This document shows, in pieces, positions 1-8,411 of a DNA stretch of 34,635 nt. Made by a program: the position numbers and the translations under genes. Origin of the DNA: JACQPU01 sp039961715 (GTDB lineage Bacteria; Bacteroidota; Ignavibacteria; UBA10030). The number at the start of each line of letters is the position of its first letter. Positions within the stretch are counted from its first letter, which is position 1. The notes below the pieces were generated by a model. The model was not told where the DNA came from. It worked only from the letters and a program-made list of their open reading frames with translations, and ran no database searches. The stretch lies in the NCBI GenBank assembly GCA_039961715.1, contig JABRVW010000011.1:1-34635 (forward strand), given 5' to 3'.

Positions 1-2400
1 GTCGGACTGAAAACCGTTCTTATGCTTCACGATCTGGAGAGCGGCAGGGAAACTGAGCTGTATGATCAACTCGATCATGACCAGCAGGAGGCTTGGGCAA
101 TTTTTGGTGTGTATCCGGGCTTCTCCTGGATGCCGGATGGCGCATCGATCGTGATTTGGGCGAAAGGGAAGATCTGGAAGATCGACGTCGCCGGCGGCAA
201 GGCCGCGGAGATTCCCTTTCGGGCCAGGGTCAGGCAAACGATCACGGACGCCGTGCGATTCCCCGTCGAAGTCGCTCCTGATCGGTTCAATGTGAAAATG
301 CTGCATTGGGTGACCGTCTCGCCCGATGGTCGATCGGTTGTGTATGCCGCTCTCGGGAAGCTGTGGATTCGTGCGCTTCCCAACGGAACGCCTGTTCGCC
401 TGACGAGCGACGAAACAAACCTTGAGATGCATCCTTCCTTCTCGCCCGACGGCGAATGGATCGTGTACACAACATGGAATGATGAAACGCTTGGAGGGCT
501 GTTTAAAATCAGACGTAACGGGAAAAACCAGACTTCGCTGATCCGCACCAGGGGCACGTATGTGGAGCCCCGTTTTTCGCCCGACGGCAAGCAGATCGTG
601 TACCGAAAAGGAGGCGGGAACGATGTGAGGGGCAGGTTGTACACCAGGGATCGTGGTATTTACTGGATACCCTCACAAGGTGGCACCGGGACGATGATTA
701 CCGAGGAAGGAACCCGGCCGCAGTTCAACAAGACGGGAGAACGGGTCTTCCTTTTTTCACAGGAGGGGGACAAGACTGCTCTCATCAGCGTGGGACTCAG
801 AGGGGAAGACCGGAGGGTGCACTTCCTTTCAGAGAACGTTCAGGAGATCGTTCCCTCGCCCAACGAGGAATGGGTGGCATTTGTTGAGCGGTTCAATGGA
901 TATGTCGGCGTCTTTCCGAAGACGGGGAAAGCAGTGAACATCGGTCCGTCCACGAAGGATTATCCCGTCAAGAGAGTTTCGCGCGACGCGGCGTCCAACA
1001 TCCAATGGTCCCGCGACAGCAGAACAATCTTCTGGTCGCTGGGCCCGGAGCTGTACACACGCGAGCTCGGCAACACGTTCGTCTTCGCGCCCGGAGCGCG
1101 CGATTCAGTCCAGGACAAGCCCGATACCAGTGGTCTGCCGATCGGGTTCGAAGCAGCGGCTGACATCCCTTCAGGCATGCTGGCTCTTGTCGGCGCAACG
1201 GTGATCACCATGAGGGGGGAGGAAGTGATATCGGACGGCGTCATCCTTGTGGAACGAAACCGGATCAAGGCTGTCGGAACCTCCGCCTCGGTGCGGATTC
1301 CTGCAGGCGCAACACGCGTAAACGTACACGGTGCAACCATCATTCCGGGCCTCATTGATGTCCATGCTCATGCGAATTTCGGGGACTGGTCGGCTCAAAC
1401 AAACTGGCGCTACTATGCCAATCTCGCCTACGGCGTCACCACCATGCACGATCCTTCTGCAACCACAGAGTACGTTTTTTCAAACTCCGAGATGATCCGT
1501 GCCGGACGCATGGTTGGGCCCAGGATTTTCTCCACCGGAACGATTCTCTACGGGGCCGAGAGTTCTTCGAAAGCGATTGTAAACTCTCTCGATGACGCGC
1601 TGTCTCATCTCCGCCGTCTGAAGGCTGTCGGCGCTTTCTCCGTGAAGAGCTACAATCAGCCACGCCGGGATCAGCGTCAGCAGATCATCGAAGCGGCACG
1701 GGCATTGAACATGATGGTTGTGCCGGAAGGAGGATCAACATTTTTCTGGAACATGTCGATGGTGCTCGACGGCCATACGGGGATCGAGCATAATCTTCCA
1801 ATCGCCCCCGTGTACGACGACGTTGTGCAATTGGTTGCCCGATCGAGAACCGGATTGACCCCCACATTGATTGTCAATTATGGAGGGTTGTCAGGAGAAT
1901 ATTTCTGGTATCAGCACGACAACGTCTGGGAGAACAAGCGGCTTCTGACGTACACGCCGCGCGAGATCATTGACGCCCGTTCGCGACGCCGGCTCATGGC
2001 CAGTCCCGATGATTATCACTATATTGAGACATCGCGGTCATTAAAGAGAATCCTCGATGCGGGCGGCTCTGTTCAACTCGGCGCCCACGGACAGCTCCAG
2101 GGACTCGGCGCCCACTGGGAGCTCTGGATGCTACAACAGGGCGGAATGACCCCGCTGGAGGCCCTTCAGTGCGCCACCATCAGGGGAGCATGGTATCTTG
2201 GCCTTGACAAGGACCTCGGTTCGCTGGAAGAGGGCAAGCTCGCCGATCTCGTGATTCTGACAAAGAACCCTCTGGATGATATCAGAAATTCCGATTCTGT
2301 CAGGATGGTGATGGTCAACGGGCGGCTATACGACGCGGAAACCATGAACGAAATCGGCAATCATCCGCGTCCGCGTCCAAAGTTCCATTGGGAACGTTGA
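1..2400 (+). CDS. WD40-like beta-propeller / amidohydrolase fusion protein, 5'-truncated by the window edge
   Basis: The frame is open back to base 1 without a stop, so the gene starts upstream; the ATG at 22 is only the first Met inside the window. The N-terminal half holds PD40/TolB-type propeller repeats with the F-S-P-D-G signature (for example around 437-480 and 570-610). The C-terminal half, from about 1180, is a metal-dependent amidohydrolase. It shows the His-x-His metal site (VHAHAN, codons from 1360), a downstream histidine pair in HTGIEHN (about 1776-1795) and the closing GKLADLVILTKNPL segment of imidazolonepropionase-like enzymes. Related exported proteins in Bacteroidota are around 1,000 residues or more, so roughly 200-300 residues are probably missing. 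Substrate is unknown; cyclic-amide or peptide hydrolysis is the family-level expectation. The propeller may dock substrate or partner protein (inference). Confidence 0.85.
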   Translation, partial: VGLKTVLMLHDLESGRETELYDQLDHDQQEAWAIFGVYPGFSWMPDGASIVIWAKGKIWKIDVAGGKAAEIPFRARVRQTITDAVRFPVEVAPDRFNVKMLHWVTVSPDGRSVVYAALGKLWIRALPNGTPVRLTSDETNLEMHPSFSPDGEWIVYTTWNDETLGGLFKIRRNGKNQTSLIRTRGTYVEPRFSPDGKQIVYRKGGGNDVRGRLYTRDRGIYWIPSQGGTGTMITEEGTRPQFNKTGERVFLFSQEGDKTALISVGLRGEDRRVHFLSENVQEIVPSPNEEWVAFVERFNGYVGVFPKTGKAVNIGPSTKDYPVKRVSRDAASNIQWSRDSRTIFWSLGPELYTRELGNTFVFAPGARDSVQDKPDTSGLPIGFEAAADIPSGMLALVGATVITMRGEEVISDGVILVERNRIKAVGTSASVRIPAGATRVNVHGATIIPGLIDVHAHANFGDWSAQTNWRYYANLAYGVTTMHDPSATTEYVFSNSEMIRAGRMVGPRIFSTGTILYGAESSSKAIVNSLDDALSHLRRLKAVGAFSVKSYNQPRRDQRQQIIEAARALNMMVVPEGGSTFFWNMSMVLDGHTGIEHNLPIAPVYDDVVQLVARSRTGLTPTLIVNYGGLSGEYFWYQHDNVWENKRLLTYTPREIIDARSRRRLMASPDDYHYIETSRSLKRILDAGGSVQLGAHGQLQGLGAHWELWMLQQGGMTPLEALQCATIRGAWYLGLDKDLGSLEEGKLADLVILTKNPLDDIRNSDSVRMVMVNGRLYDAETMNEIGNHPRPRPKFHWER

Positions 2401-2443
2401 TGATCAATCCGTTAATTCCCTTTCACCTTCAAAAGGAGCTCGT

Positions 2444-2554
2444 ATGGGCAAAGGCGATCGTCGCTCACGCAAGAGCAAGATATGGCGCGGCACGTACGGA
2501 AAGACCCGGCCGCGAAACAGAAAGAAGAAGCCAGCGCGCAAGGCACAGGGTTGA
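2444..2554 (+). CDS. 30S ribosomal protein bTHX (Thx/S31 family)
   Basis: This is a 36-residue, extremely basic protein starting MGKGDRRSRKSKIWRGTYGK and continuing with an Arg/Lys-rich tail. The GKGD-x-x-(S/T)-(R/K)-(R/K)-x-K-I-(W/F)-R-G-(T/S)-Y-G-K pattern is that of bacterial THX. This small peptide sits in the head of the 30S subunit in Thermus and is widespread in Bacteroidota. A strong ribosome binding site (AAAAGGAG, 2431-2438) lies six bases before the ATG, which supports real expression. It is short enough to be missed by standard gene calling. It lies 43 bp after the amidohydrolase and 3 bp before the next gene. Confidence 0.88.
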   Translation: MGKGDRRSRKSKIWRGTYGKTRPRNRKKKPARKAQG

Positions 2555-2557
2555 CCG

Positions 2558-2887
2558 ATGATAGCACGCCTCTGGCACGGACGAACAAAGGCTGAAGATG
2601 TTGACGAGTATCTGGAATACCTGAACAGAACGGGAATTCCGGATTACCGCCGCACTCCCGGAAACCGGGGTGTTCAGGTTCTCGTACGGAAGCAAGACGA
2701 CGAGGCGCACTTTCTCCTCGTCACGCTTTGGGATTCCTATGAAGCCATTCGCAGGTTTGCGGGAGACGAGTACGAACAAGCGCGCTATTATCCCGATGAT
2801 GCCCGCTGGCTCCTCGAATTCGAGCCCGGCGTTGTTCACTATGAGGTTGCCGTTCATCTTCCTTCCGAATCTCCGTCATCTGCATGA
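2558..2887 (+). CDS. antibiotic biosynthesis monooxygenase (ABM)-fold protein
   Basis: A 109-residue protein with the dimeric ferredoxin-like ABM fold. It opens with MIARLWHGRT and a helix containing Y-L-E-Y-L. It then has VLVRKQDDEAHFLLVTLWDS, typical of the central strands, followed by a Y-E-A-I-R-R-F-A-G helix and the Y-Y-P-D-D segment seen in many ABM proteins. Family members include quinol monooxygenases, haem-degrading proteins and many of unknown role; no specific substrate can be assigned. It starts 3 bp after the bTHX stop and its TGA overlaps the ATG of the next gene (ATGA), so the two are probably translationally coupled. Confidence 0.75.
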   Translation: MIARLWHGRTKAEDVDEYLEYLNRTGIPDYRRTPGNRGVQVLVRKQDDEAHFLLVTLWDSYEAIRRFAGDEYEQARYYPDDARWLLEFEPGVVHYEVAVHLPSESPSSA

Positions 2888-3366
2888 GACAATCATCTGC
2901 CGCCATCCGATCACTGCTGAAGCTGATCGATGAGTCCTATTCACGGAAAGCCTGGCATGGACCGAACCTTCGGGGCTCGCTGCGGGGCGTGAGTGCCCGG
3001 GAAGCGGCGCGCCGACCGGCGCGGGGCAGACACAACATCTGGGAAATCGCGGTGCATTGCGCCTACTGGAAGTACGTCGTGCGCAGGCGCATCCTCAACG
3101 AACGCCGCGGCTCTTTCCCCATCGCAGGCAGCAACTGGTTTCGACGCCCCGAACGTCTCACCGAGGAAGCATGGAGGGCCGATCTCAGGCTCCTCGAGCG
3201 CTGTCACTCGAGCATGGTTGAGGCGGTGCGATCCCTCGCGCCATCGTCGCTTGGTCGTACCCCTCGTGGAAGCAACGTCAGCACCGAAGCCATTCTCCGC
3301 GGAATTGCTTCCCACGATGTCTATCACGCCGGACAGATCCAGCTCCTCAAACGCCTGGTGCGGTAG
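2884..3366 (+). CDS. DinB/YfiT-like four-helix-bundle protein
   Basis: A 160-residue all-helical protein. The segment HNIWEIAVHCAYWKY (residues about 56-70) and the C-terminal HDVYHAGQIQLLKR match the two histidine-bearing helices of the DinB superfamily, which bind a divalent metal. Known members are thiol-dependent S-transferases (bacillithiol or mycothiol type) or uncharacterised damage-inducible proteins. The metal ligands look intact, so an enzymatic role is plausible but its substrate is unknown. The start overlaps the upstream ABM gene by four bases. The protein is unusually Arg-rich. Confidence 0.75.
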   Translation: MRQSSAAIRSLLKLIDESYSRKAWHGPNLRGSLRGVSAREAARRPARGRHNIWEIAVHCAYWKYVVRRRILNERRGSFPIAGSNWFRRPERLTEEAWRADLRLLERCHSSMVEAVRSLAPSSLGRTPRGSNVSTEAILRGIASHDVYHAGQIQLLKRLVR

Positions 3367-3372
3367 GTTCTG

Positions 3373-3618
3373 ATGTTTCGCTACAATCCCGAAGTGGCGG
3401 TCATTTGCATTGTCGTTGGGATCATTCTCGTGGCACGCGGGTGGTATGCACTTCGACGGAACGCCATCACGGTGAAGAAGCCCATCGGCTTCCCCTGGCA
3501 GTACAATGACCTCACGAGAGAAGATAATCCGCGGGCGTTTCTGATCACAGCATGGGGGATCATTGTCCTGGGGGTGTGCTTCATCCTCTTCCCCTTCGTC
3601 GTTGAATACTTTGTTTAG
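3373..3618 (+). CDS. small two-helix inner-membrane protein, function unknown
   Basis: An 81-residue protein with two clear hydrophobic segments: residues about 8-22 (VAVICIVVGIILVA) and about 57-78 (FLITAWGIIVLGVCFILFPFVV). A polar, charged loop containing RRNAITVKKP and a DLTREDN stretch joins them. Both ends probably face the same side of the membrane. I do not recognise the family. It begins 6 bp after the DinB-fold gene and 21 bp before the dodecin gene, so it is likely cotranscribed with them. Confidence 0.6.
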   Translation: MFRYNPEVAVICIVVGIILVARGWYALRRNAITVKKPIGFPWQYNDLTREDNPRAFLITAWGIIVLGVCFILFPFVVEYFV

Positions 3619-3639
3619 AAACAGGAAAGGAGGCTTGTC

Positions 3640-3849
3640 ATGGCAGACCACGTTTATAAACACATCGAACTCACGGGGACATCGCCAAAATCGATCGAAG
3701 ATGCTGTCAATAACGCGATTGCCCGCGCTGCAAAGACCGTCAGGAACATGCGATGGATGCAGATCGTGGAAACACGCGGACATGTGGAAAACGGTGCCGT
3801 GAACCACTGGCAGGTAACGATTAAAGTCGGCTTCACACTCGAGGAATAA
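3640..3849 (+). CDS. dodecin family flavin-binding protein
   Basis: A 69-residue protein matching dodecin along its whole length: VYKHIELTGTSPKSIEDAV, then a helix, then MRWMQIVETRGHVENG and a final HWQVTIKVGFTLEE strand. Dodecins form hollow dodecamers that bind flavins pairwise. The Trp in RWMQIVE (residue about 38) and the Gln in HWQV are the positions that stack against and hydrogen-bond the isoalloxazine ring in characterised members. The expected role is flavin storage or protection from photoreduction. A strong ribosome binding site (GGAAAGGAGG, 3624-3633) precedes the ATG. Confidence 0.9.
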   Translation: MADHVYKHIELTGTSPKSIEDAVNNAIARAAKTVRNMRWMQIVETRGHVENGAVNHWQVTIKVGFTLEE

Positions 3850-3857
3850 CCGGACCG

Positions 3858-4493
3858 ATGGCGACCCCGTCTGAAACAGTGATTCTGGAGGGGATGTACG
3901 TCCGGCTGGAACCGCTGGGGATGCATCACCTGGAAGGCCTGTGCCTTGTGGGCCTTGATCCCGACCTCTGGGCGTATGGAACGACGCGGATCGCGACCGA
4001 AGCAGACATGCGGAAATATGTCCACACGGCCCTCGAATGGCACATCGAGGGCACAGCTCTCCCTTTCGCGATTCTGGAGCGGTCGTCACAACAGATCGTC
4101 GGCAGTACGCGTTTTGCGAACATCGAACCCGCGCACAAGAGGCTGGAGATCGGATGGACGTGGATCGCAAAACCGTGGCAAAGAACCGCTGTCAACACCG
4201 AAACGAAATATCTTCTGCTCCGGCATGCCTTCGAGACCCTTCGATACCATCGCGTGGAGTTCAAGACCGATGCCCTGAATCAGCGATCCCGAAGGGCGCT
4301 TCTTCGTCTCGGAGCCACAGAGGAAGGCACCCTGCGAAAACACATGATCGTTCAGGAAGGACGCGTCAGGGACTCGGTGTATTTCAGCATTCTGGATTCG
4401 GAATGGCCTCATATCAAGGAGAGGTTGGAAGGGATGCTCCATGGCCGTGACACGCCGCCGAGAGGGGCTCCCGATGTCCTTGACCTTTCTTAG
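3858..4493 (+). CDS. GNAT family N-acetyltransferase, RimJ/RimL-like
   Basis: A 211-residue protein. The N-terminal strand/helix (LEGMYVRLEPLGMHHLEGL) and the LPFAILERSSQQIVGSTRF segment match the RimJ/RimL subgroup of GNAT acetyltransferases. So do the core GWTWIAKPWQRTAVNTETKY and the late VEFKTDALNQRSRRALLRLG, which holds the conserved N-x-x-S-x-x-x-L-x-x-x-G. These enzymes move acetyl from acetyl-CoA to amino groups of proteins or small molecules; the acceptor here is unknown. It begins 8 bp after dodecin, with no convincing ribosome binding site. Its stop lies within a 16-bp perfect palindrome (4490-4505). Confidence 0.85.
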   Translation: MATPSETVILEGMYVRLEPLGMHHLEGLCLVGLDPDLWAYGTTRIATEADMRKYVHTALEWHIEGTALPFAILERSSQQIVGSTRFANIEPAHKRLEIGWTWIAKPWQRTAVNTETKYLLLRHAFETLRYHRVEFKTDALNQRSRRALLRLGATEEGTLRKHMIVQEGRVRDSVYFSILDSEWPHIKERLEGMLHGRDTPPRGAPDVLDLS

Positions 4494-4531
4494 AGAATTC
4501 TCTAACATCCCTCCACACGGTAACGAGCGCG

Positions 4532-4963
4532 ATGCCCATCCATACGACCATTGACAAGGAGCGTAACATTACCGTGCACACCGCGACGGGGAATCTCACC
4601 TACGAGGAGCTGGTTCAGACACTCGAGTCATTCTATCGGAATACAGATGCGCCCGAGAACGTGCTATGGGACGGCCGGCAGGCTTCCCTGGTCAACCTCA
4701 CAGCCGGGCAATTGCAGCAACTCGCCACCTACACGAAGAAAATCCAGCGGGAAGGTCTTGCCGTCAAAGGCGGCCGCCGGGCCCTGCTCGCGCCGGCATC
4801 AGTCGACTACGGACTCGCCCGTATGATCGGATCCTTCAAGGATCTCCTCGCTGAGGACATCAAGTTCGAAGTCCGGACCTTCCGCACCTACCAGGAGGCA
4901 ATCGACTGGCTCACGAAACCGGTCGACGGGCTTCCGCGTCACGATGACCAACCGGTGCGTTGA
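4532..4963 (+). CDS. STAS/SEC14-like (SpoIIAA-like) small protein
   Basis: A 143-residue soluble protein. It opens with two predicted strands (IHTTIDKERNITVHTATGNL) and a helix (YEELVQTLESFYR), then VLWDGRQASLVNLT and a helix. It ends with KFEVRTFRTYQEAIDWL, a pattern typical of SpoIIAA/SEC14-like single-domain proteins of unknown role. No phospho-acceptor S-S-G-L motif of true anti-sigma antagonists is present, so a partner-switching role is not supported. It is followed by the AI-2E-type permease, whose likely TTG start overlaps its stop. Confidence 0.55.
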   Translation: MPIHTTIDKERNITVHTATGNLTYEELVQTLESFYRNTDAPENVLWDGRQASLVNLTAGQLQQLATYTKKIQREGLAVKGGRRALLAPASVDYGLARMIGSFKDLLAEDIKFEVRTFRTYQEAIDWLTKPVDGLPRHDDQPVR

Positions 4964-6072
4964 TTGAAATGACTCGCGCTCCGATGAAGAAGAAGGCCCT
5001 GGAGAAGTCTGTGTTTCCGGCTAAGGAAGGCGCCCAGAACGTTTCCCTGCTCCTCCTGACGATTCTGGCCGTGTTTGTTCTGGGGGTCATCCTCCTCGAA
5101 TTGAAGTCCGTCCTCCTGCCGTTCGTCATTGCGGTCTTCCTCTCCATTATTTTCAGTCCCATCGTTGTCGGTCTTAAACGGAAAGGAATCCCGACCGCCC
5201 TGTCCCTTCTTCTTGTCCTGCTCACATTCTCCCTGGTGTTCTTCCTCGTAGGCCTGCTGATCAGCTCGAGCATCGAGTCCTTTGTCATCGAATTGCCAAA
5301 ATACGAGCGCAAACTGACCGCAATCATTGATAACGTCGTGCACACGGTCAACGAGGTAGCTATCGAGTACAACATTGATCTTGAACAGGTTGGTTGGAGC
5401 CGGGCTCTTCAGGTCTCCAGCCTCGCTGCCGCCCTCACCTCAGGCGTCGGATCGTTTCTGAACTTCCTCACGAACCTGTTCCTGATTCTCCTCTTCATGA
5501 TGTTCATTTTGTCCGGCAGTGGGGACCTGGCCAGCAAGATCCGTCTCGCTTTTCCGCAGCATCAGGCGGACCGGATGTCGCATATGATCACCAACATCGA
5601 AACCCGCGCCAGGCAGTACCTCATTGCCAAGACCCTCATCAGTTTCGGGACAGCGCTGCTGACCTTCGTGATTCTCTGGGCTACCGGAGTTGATTTCCCA
5701 CTCGTCTGGGCATTCCTCACCTTTCTGTTGAATTTCATTCCGAACATCGGCTCCATTATCGCCGTCCTCTTCCCCATTGCGCTGGCGTTCTTGCAGTTTG
5801 ACACTCCCGGACGCCCGCTCCTTGTTTTGATCCTCCTTACCAGCGTACAGTTCGTGATGGGAAACATCGTCGAGCCCAAACTTATGGCGTTTCGCCTGAA
5901 TCTGAGCGCTCTGATGATCCTCGTCTCTCTGATCTTCTGGGGATGGCTCTGGGGTGTCCTCGGAATGATCCTTGCCGTGCCAATCATGGCAACCGTGAAA
6001 ATCGTCTTCGAGAACATTGAGCCGCTCAGACCGTATGCGATCCTCATGGGTGGACCGGCTGATCAGGAATAG
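4960..6072 (+). CDS. AI-2E family (UPF0118/PerM-type) membrane permease
   Basis: About 370 residues with roughly eight hydrophobic segments in the AI-2E family arrangement. There is an N-terminal helix pair (LLLTILAVFVLGVILLELKS, then LPFVIAVFLSIIFSPIVVGL). A long amphipathic middle region follows (about 105-190), then the signature LLNFIPNIGSIIAVLFPIAL and the C-terminal GWLWGVLGMILAVPIMATVK. Family members include the TqsA quorum-signal exporter and Na+/H+ antiporter-like proteins, so the substrate cannot be inferred. The longest reading uses a TTG at 4960 that overlaps the upstream stop (TTGA); ATG at 4969 or 4984 are alternatives. It ends convergent with the ferritin operon. Confidence 0.88.
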   Translation: MIEMTRAPMKKKALEKSVFPAKEGAQNVSLLLLTILAVFVLGVILLELKSVLLPFVIAVFLSIIFSPIVVGLKRKGIPTALSLLLVLLTFSLVFFLVGLLISSSIESFVIELPKYERKLTAIIDNVVHTVNEVAIEYNIDLEQVGWSRALQVSSLAAALTSGVGSFLNFLTNLFLILLFMMFILSGSGDLASKIRLAFPQHQADRMSHMITNIETRARQYLIAKTLISFGTALLTFVILWATGVDFPLVWAFLTFLLNFIPNIGSIIAVLFPIALAFLQFDTPGRPLLVLILLTSVQFVMGNIVEPKLMAFRLNLSALMILVSLIFWGWLWGVLGMILAVPIMATVKIVFENIEPLRPYAILMGGPADQE

Positions 6073-6080
6073 TCTCGTAC

Positions 6081-6108
6081 AAACAAAAAGCCCGGCCGTG
6101 GCCGGGCT
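6081..6108 (-). terminator. intrinsic terminator of the TatT-TRAP-ferritin operon
   Basis: A nine-base-pair perfect inverted repeat, AGCCCGGCC at 6089-6097 and GGCCGGGCT at 6100-6108, is flanked on the low-coordinate side by AAACAAAAA. Read on the minus strand this is a GC-rich hairpin followed by TTTTTGTTT, directly after the ferritin gene. On the plus strand the hairpin lacks a good U-tract, so it probably serves the permease gene less well. Confidence 0.85.
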
Positions 6109-6130
6109 CTTGAACGCATCTCTGATTCCT

Positions 6131-6622
6131 TCAGCTCCCCCGTGAAGCCAGCTGGCGGTCCAGCATGATCAATCCCGCCGGCGCCTCGCCGATCATCTTC
6201 AACGTGTTGATCACATCCTCTACGCTCTTCTCCTCCTCCACCTGCTCCTTGATGAACCACTCCAGCATGATCTGCGTCGGATAGTCTTTTTCCTTCACGG
6301 CCAGCTCGTAGAGGGCATTGATGGAGGAGGTCACGCTCCGCTCATGCTCCAACACCTTGTTCATGACGTCTAGCGGAGCCTTGAATTCTGTCTGGGGTTT
6401 GTCAATCGCCTCCAGGGAAACCCTGCCTCCCCGCTCGTGAATATAGTCAAAGATCTTCAGGGCATGCCCCGTCTCTTCTTCGTACTGCTTCCGCATCCAG
6501 TGCGCAAATCCGGGGAGGTTCGCACTGGTAAAATGGGCGGACATCGAAAGATAGGTATGGGCCGAAAACAATTCTTTCTGAATTTGCGTCTTCAGGGCGT
6601 CAAGCACAGTTTTGGGAATCAT
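6131..6622 (-). CDS. ftnA: ferritin (non-haem, FtnA-like)
   Basis: A 163-residue four-helix ferritin, close in length to E. coli FtnA and aligning with it almost without offset. The ferroxidase ligands are visible: E17 in IQKELF, E50 and H53 in EEETGHALK, E94 in LEHERSV, and Q127 with E129/E130 in KEQVEEE. Y24, which sits beside the centre, is also present. It should oxidise Fe(II) and store it as a mineral core in a 24-mer. A good ribosome binding site (AGGAG) precedes the ATG. The gene begins only 14 bp after dctM on the same strand and ends at a strong terminator, so it is likely the last gene of the TRAP operon. Confidence 0.93.
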   Translation of the reverse strand: MIPKTVLDALKTQIQKELFSAHTYLSMSAHFTSANLPGFAHWMRKQYEEETGHALKIFDYIHERGGRVSLEAIDKPQTEFKAPLDVMNKVLEHERSVTSSINALYELAVKEKDYPTQIMLEWFIKEQVEEEKSVEDVINTLKMIGEAPAGLIMLDRQLASRGS

Positions 6623-6636
6623 GAATGCTCCTTCAT

Positions 6637-7917
6637 CTATTGAATTCCGAGAAGATTCACCAGCCAGAGGCTCAAATCGGGCACGTACGTGATGATCAAC
6701 AGAGCCGCCGCCATGATCGCAATGAAGATAAGCACGGAACGCGCCACTTCAAGAATGGACTTCTTGAATCGCAGGCTGGAAAGAAACAGATTCAAACCGA
6801 CCGGCGGCGTCAGGTATCCGATCTCCAGATTAGTAAGAAAAATAATTCCCAGATGCAACGGATCCACCTGAAACGCGCGTGCGATCGGTAGAATCAGCGG
6901 AACAACCACAATGATGGCCGAAAAAATGTCCATCATCATCCCGACAACGAGGAGAAAGAGATTGAGGATCAGCAGGAAAGCCACCTTGCTCTCGACATTC
7001 CCCTGCACGAACTCAAACAATTGCTGGGGAATCTCTTTGTCAATCAGATAGTTTGTCAATCCCAAAGCCGTGCCCAGGATCGCCAGAATCGCGCCCACCA
7101 ACACCATGCTTTCCTTCATTACGCGGGGAACGTCCCTGAAGAGGGTCATATCGCGGTACAGAAACGTGACCATGATAAGGACGTAAAACGCGGTCACTGC
7201 AGAAGCCTCCGTCGCGGTAAACGCACCGCCATAGATGCCGCCAATGATGATGAACGGAATCGGAAGCTCCCAGACCGCTCCTCTGAGGGCCGCGGCAAGG
7301 TTCGGCCAGGAAAAGGAAACCCGCGGGACGCGGGCACGAACACCGACCCGCATGCTGTAGAGGCCGACAAATGACACAAGGAGAATCCCTGGCAAGAATC
7401 CCGCAACAAAGAGCTGGTCAATACTCACTTCAGCAATAATGCCGTAGAGAATGATCGGCAGGCTGGGAGGAAACAGCAATCCGATGCTGCCGGAGGCAGT
7501 CACCAATCCGAGCGAAAAGCGTTCCGGGTACATCTCCTTCATCAAGATCGGAAGGGTGATGCCACCGAGGGCAACGATCGTCACACCCGATGCCCCCGTG
7601 AAGGCCGTGAAGAAGGCACAGGTGACCAGAACCACGATCGCGAGCCCTCCCGGAATCCAGCCAAACAGGGCCCGCGCGAGAGTCACAAGTCGCTGGGGTG
7701 ATCTGCTCTCCGCAAGCAAGTATCCCGCGAACGTGAACAGCGGGATGGCAATGAGCGTCGGCGTCTCCGCGATCCGGTAGAGCTCGATGATCACCGAGGA
7801 GGTATCAATGCCTTCCTGATCGAAGGCATAGAGCGCGATCCCGCCGATGATGCTGAAGAGAGGAGCACCGAGGAGCGCGAGGAGAACAAGAACAACAACA
7901 ATGACCCAGGTGTTCAT
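6637..7917 (-). CDS. dctM: TRAP transporter large permease (DctM-type)
   Basis: A 426-residue polytopic membrane protein with about 11-12 hydrophobic segments, the standard length for the TRAP large subunit. Recognisable segments include YALMVALLG-like opening helices, IPLFTFAGYLLAES near residue 60, and the GASGVTIVALGGITLPIL stretch around residues 108-125 that fits the DctM signature region. PSLPIILYGIIAEVSIDQLFVAG and the C-terminal LTPPVGLNLF also fit. It moves substrate using an ion gradient, together with DctQ. Its ATG overlaps the stop of dctQ by four bases, indicating translational coupling. Confidence 0.93.
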   Translation of the reverse strand: MNTWVIVVVLVLLALLGAPLFSIIGGIALYAFDQEGIDTSSVIIELYRIAETPTLIAIPLFTFAGYLLAESRSPQRLVTLARALFGWIPGGLAIVVLVTCAFFTAFTGASGVTIVALGGITLPILMKEMYPERFSLGLVTASGSIGLLFPPSLPIILYGIIAEVSIDQLFVAGFLPGILLVSFVGLYSMRVGVRARVPRVSFSWPNLAAALRGAVWELPIPFIIIGGIYGGAFTATEASAVTAFYVLIMVTFLYRDMTLFRDVPRVMKESMVLVGAILAILGTALGLTNYLIDKEIPQQLFEFVQGNVESKVAFLLILNLFLLVVGMMMDIFSAIIVVVPLILPIARAFQVDPLHLGIIFLTNLEIGYLTPPVGLNLFLSSLRFKKSILEVARSVLIFIAIMAAALLIITYVPDLSLWLVNLLGIQ

Positions 7918-8411
7918 TCCTGCGGCACCCCCGTACGCAGTCCATGAATGCCAGTGACGATCCGGACCGCAAAATGAATCATCATGAGTCCGAACCCGAC
8001 AGGAATGATAATCTGGGAATACCAGGAAGGGACCTCTCCGTAGACCACGCTGCCGAAATCGATCTCATCGCCAATGAACGTCAGGGATGCGCGGAGAAGA
8101 AAGTAACATACGACGATGGCAAACGCATTGGTGATGACGCGGACGATGGTCCGGGAACGGGTCGGAAGAAACCTCGCGAAAGCATCGATGCTGATGTGGC
8201 GCCCCTCCCCCGTGGCGCGGGCGGCACCGAGAAAACCGATCCAGAGCACGAGGTGCCGCAACAGGATTTCGCCCCAGATCAGGGATTCCGAGAACACATT
8301 CCTCAGAATGACCTGCACGAACGCGAGGAGAACCATGACGGAGAGCAATATGATCAGAAGGACGCCCTCCAGCCGTCCCAGGCGATCATCGCACCAGCGA
8401 AGAACCTTCAT
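7914..8411 (-). CDS. dctQ: TRAP transporter small permease (DctQ-type)
   Basis: A 165-residue membrane protein with four predicted transmembrane helices, the standard TRAP small-subunit topology. The helices lie at residues about 16-36 (LLIILLSVMVLLAFVQVILR), 45-60, 88-108 and 130-150. The conserved N-terminal VILRNVFSESLIWGEILLRHLVLW region and the GRHISIDAF motif are those of DctQ. It overlaps both neighbours (dctP stop/dctQ start and dctQ stop/dctM start) by four bases each. Confidence 0.92.
   Translation of the reverse strand: MKVLRWCDDRLGRLEGVLLIILLSVMVLLAFVQVILRNVFSESLIWGEILLRHLVLWIGFLGAARATGEGRHISIDAFARFLPTRSRTIVRVITNAFAIVVCYFLLRASLTFIGDEIDFGSVVYGEVPSWYSQIIIPVGFGLMMIHFAVRIVTGIHGLRTGVPQE

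Noticed and set aside
2941..4170. Minus-strand open frame (409 codons) across the DinB, two-helix and dodecin genes
   Set aside because: It covers several supported plus-strand genes with good start sites, and its translation is rich in Pro, Ser, His and Cys without family features.
4490..4505. Perfect 16-bp palindrome TTAGAGAATTCTCTAA across the GNAT stop codon
   Set aside because: About 0.5 such palindromes are expected by chance in a window of this size. It has no T-run and no promoter beside it, so neither a terminator nor an operator is supported.
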